This document shows positions 62,826-64,000 of a stretch of 64,000 bases of DNA, in pieces (within the stretch, counting starts at the first letter, position 1; each line of letters opens with the position of its first letter). Origin of the DNA: Arbacia lixula. Lineage: Eukaryota > Echinodermata > Echinoidea > Arbacioida > Arbaciidae. Under the pieces are notes generated by a model. It ran no database searches. It had not been told where the DNA came from and saw nothing but the letters and a program-made list of their open reading frames with translations. The stretch spans positions 30,304,835-30,368,834 of the forward strand of contig OZ022576.1 of the NCBI GenBank assembly GCA_963669155.1, given 5' to 3'. A program made the translations under genes and the position numbers.

Positions 62826-64000
62826 GTACAAAATCAATAAACTGGTTTTGTTATGTATGCAATTTTGTACACATTTTTGAACAAGACATTACAAATGATA
62901 ACTCCAAAGCTTGCCTGAGGTTTGTCTGAGTAGCAATAGATTCAGAGTGCATTCCGCCTGTTAAAACTGAATCATGAAATACAGGTGAATGGCATATCGC
63001 ATTACTCCACAGTTTGGGAGAAAGTTGTGAATACATCAAGAAAATGGCTTTGTGAATATTGAGCCATGTATTCAATACATGGGCCTGTCATAGACTAGTG
63101 CCTTTGATTCCCATTTGTGTCTTGGGTCAAATGCATACTGTACAACTTTATATGAGATAGAGTCTTCATTTCAGACCTATTGATTCACACTAACTGACTG
63201 ACTGACTGACTGATTGACATGGGTCTGTACCTACAAGACTAACTCCCTGGTGCTATGCCTCCAGGATGCAGTGGCTTTCAGTGGGAGATGGCTTCCATAG
63301 GGGAAATAGAATAGGTGTGTTTCTTCTGACCTGGCAGTGGGATAGACGAAAGAACGTTTAATGGGTGATGATCAGTAACAAGGGGAGGATGCCTCTTCAC
63401 TGATATAGATGTAGGTATAGAATGGGAAGCCTGTCAGGGGCGCTGACCTCTAAGGAGGATTCAAAGTGGCTTTCTCCTAATTTATGAAATGGAGTCACTT
63501 TTAATGGGAAATAGTGGTTTTTAAAGTTCACAGATGTCTTCCTACAGATTTGCTTATCGAATGCACTGGCTTTTAGTGGGCAGGGAGTGGAGTACAAATT
63601 GACATATCTGTGGACTGAAAAATGAATGGAATGGACTCACTTTTAATAGCCAGTGGCATCCACTCAGTGCCATAAAGGAAAGTGTCCTCATTAATGGCTC
63701 ACCAAAGGACGATTTTTTTTTCATTGACTCTATTCTGTACTCCTTCACACACAGAGATATATGTTTAGTCTGAGTCTTTAGACTTTGTTGTTTTTGCAGC
63801 AACCTCACAGCCTAGGAACTATGCACTTGCTGTACTAACGCTTGAAGCCAGGATAATTTGAACCACCATCTATCACACTATCGAGATTTACCTCTTCCCC
63901 CCATGATTTCCCACTTGCTTTGATGCCTGATGGGCTCATCATAATTTCCTCCACTTAAGTATCCATACCGGCATAGCCTTCAAATCCTTATCAGCCAAAT
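62826..64000 (+). other. No recognised gene; small (ACTG)n run
   Basis: An (ACTG)5-like run lies at 63192-63216. Around 63270-63660 the phrase TGGCTTTTAGTGGG and variants recur four times (about 63271, 63467, 63568 and, in altered form, 63632), suggesting an old degenerate repeat. An acceptor-like TTTTTGCAG at about 63799 is discussed among the rejected items. Confidence 0.45.

Noticed and set aside
63800-63857. Acceptor-like TTTTTGCAG followed by a frame reading PRNYALAVLTLEARII, loosely like the CFAP410 C-terminal RNVL..AILLLL
   Set aside because: The similarity is limited to a few residues, a stop follows at once, the conserved RELD..LE continuation is absent, and the phase does not fit the phase-2 donor at 52367.

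Overview
This is a eukaryotic, AT-rich, intron-dominated window. It has GT-AG introns of 5 to 20 kb, many CT, GA and poly-G simple repeats, and many small inverted-repeat transposons. The self-complementary word TACATGTA is strikingly common. I judge it to be animal DNA, probably a marine invertebrate and perhaps a deuterostome such as an echinoderm. That placement is an inference from genome texture, not a proof. I see no tRNA, rRNA, CRISPR, operon or bacterial-type gene.

Only one host gene is supported: a plus-strand orthologue of CFAP410 (C21orf2), a leucine-rich-repeat protein of the ciliary base. Three exons are in the window: a 19-nt microexon (27179-27197), the LRR exon (32088-32358) and an acidic/Asn-rich linker exon (52202-52367). 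Splice phases agree through all three (..W-GGGLTD | VSIF..LDN-I | VTFDEVNRAL..), and the protein follows vertebrate CFAP410 in order. The introns are 4,890 and 19,843 nt. I could not find the first exon (about 77 nt expected) or the C-terminal exons, so 1-27178 and 52368-64000 are probably further intron.

The most unusual observation is at the splice acceptors. The acceptor plus the first 18 nt of the LRR exon is present three times in tandem (31921, 32003, 32088). The two upstream copies keep AG and the exon head but lead into early stops. The acceptor plus the head of the next exon also has at least three diverged ghost copies upstream (51578, 51744, 51879). A 177-bp hAT-like MITE with an 8-bp target duplication sits between the last ghost and the real exon. 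Subtracting it restores the roughly 135-bp period.

The rest is repeats. 7.5-8.4 kb: minisatellite. 8.9-9.1 kb: long hairpin element, with a solo arm at 13.3 kb. 10.45-10.86 kb: 200-bp tandem duplication. 18.7 kb: AT-rich foldback. 29.6-29.95 kb: 80-bp minisatellite. 30.34-30.99 kb: 645-bp Tc1/mariner-type MITE with TA target sites. 32.4-34.6 kb: two hairpins around a 5'-truncated RTE-clade LINE with a 327-codon open frame. 36.7-37.4 kb: probable minus-strand LINE tail. 39.7 kb: hairpin MITE. 44 kb: GA/GACA tract. 55.6 kb: 299-bp MITE with a 5-bp target duplication. 54.7-61.8 kb: several purine-rich tracts. 62.7 kb: 61-bp tandem duplication.
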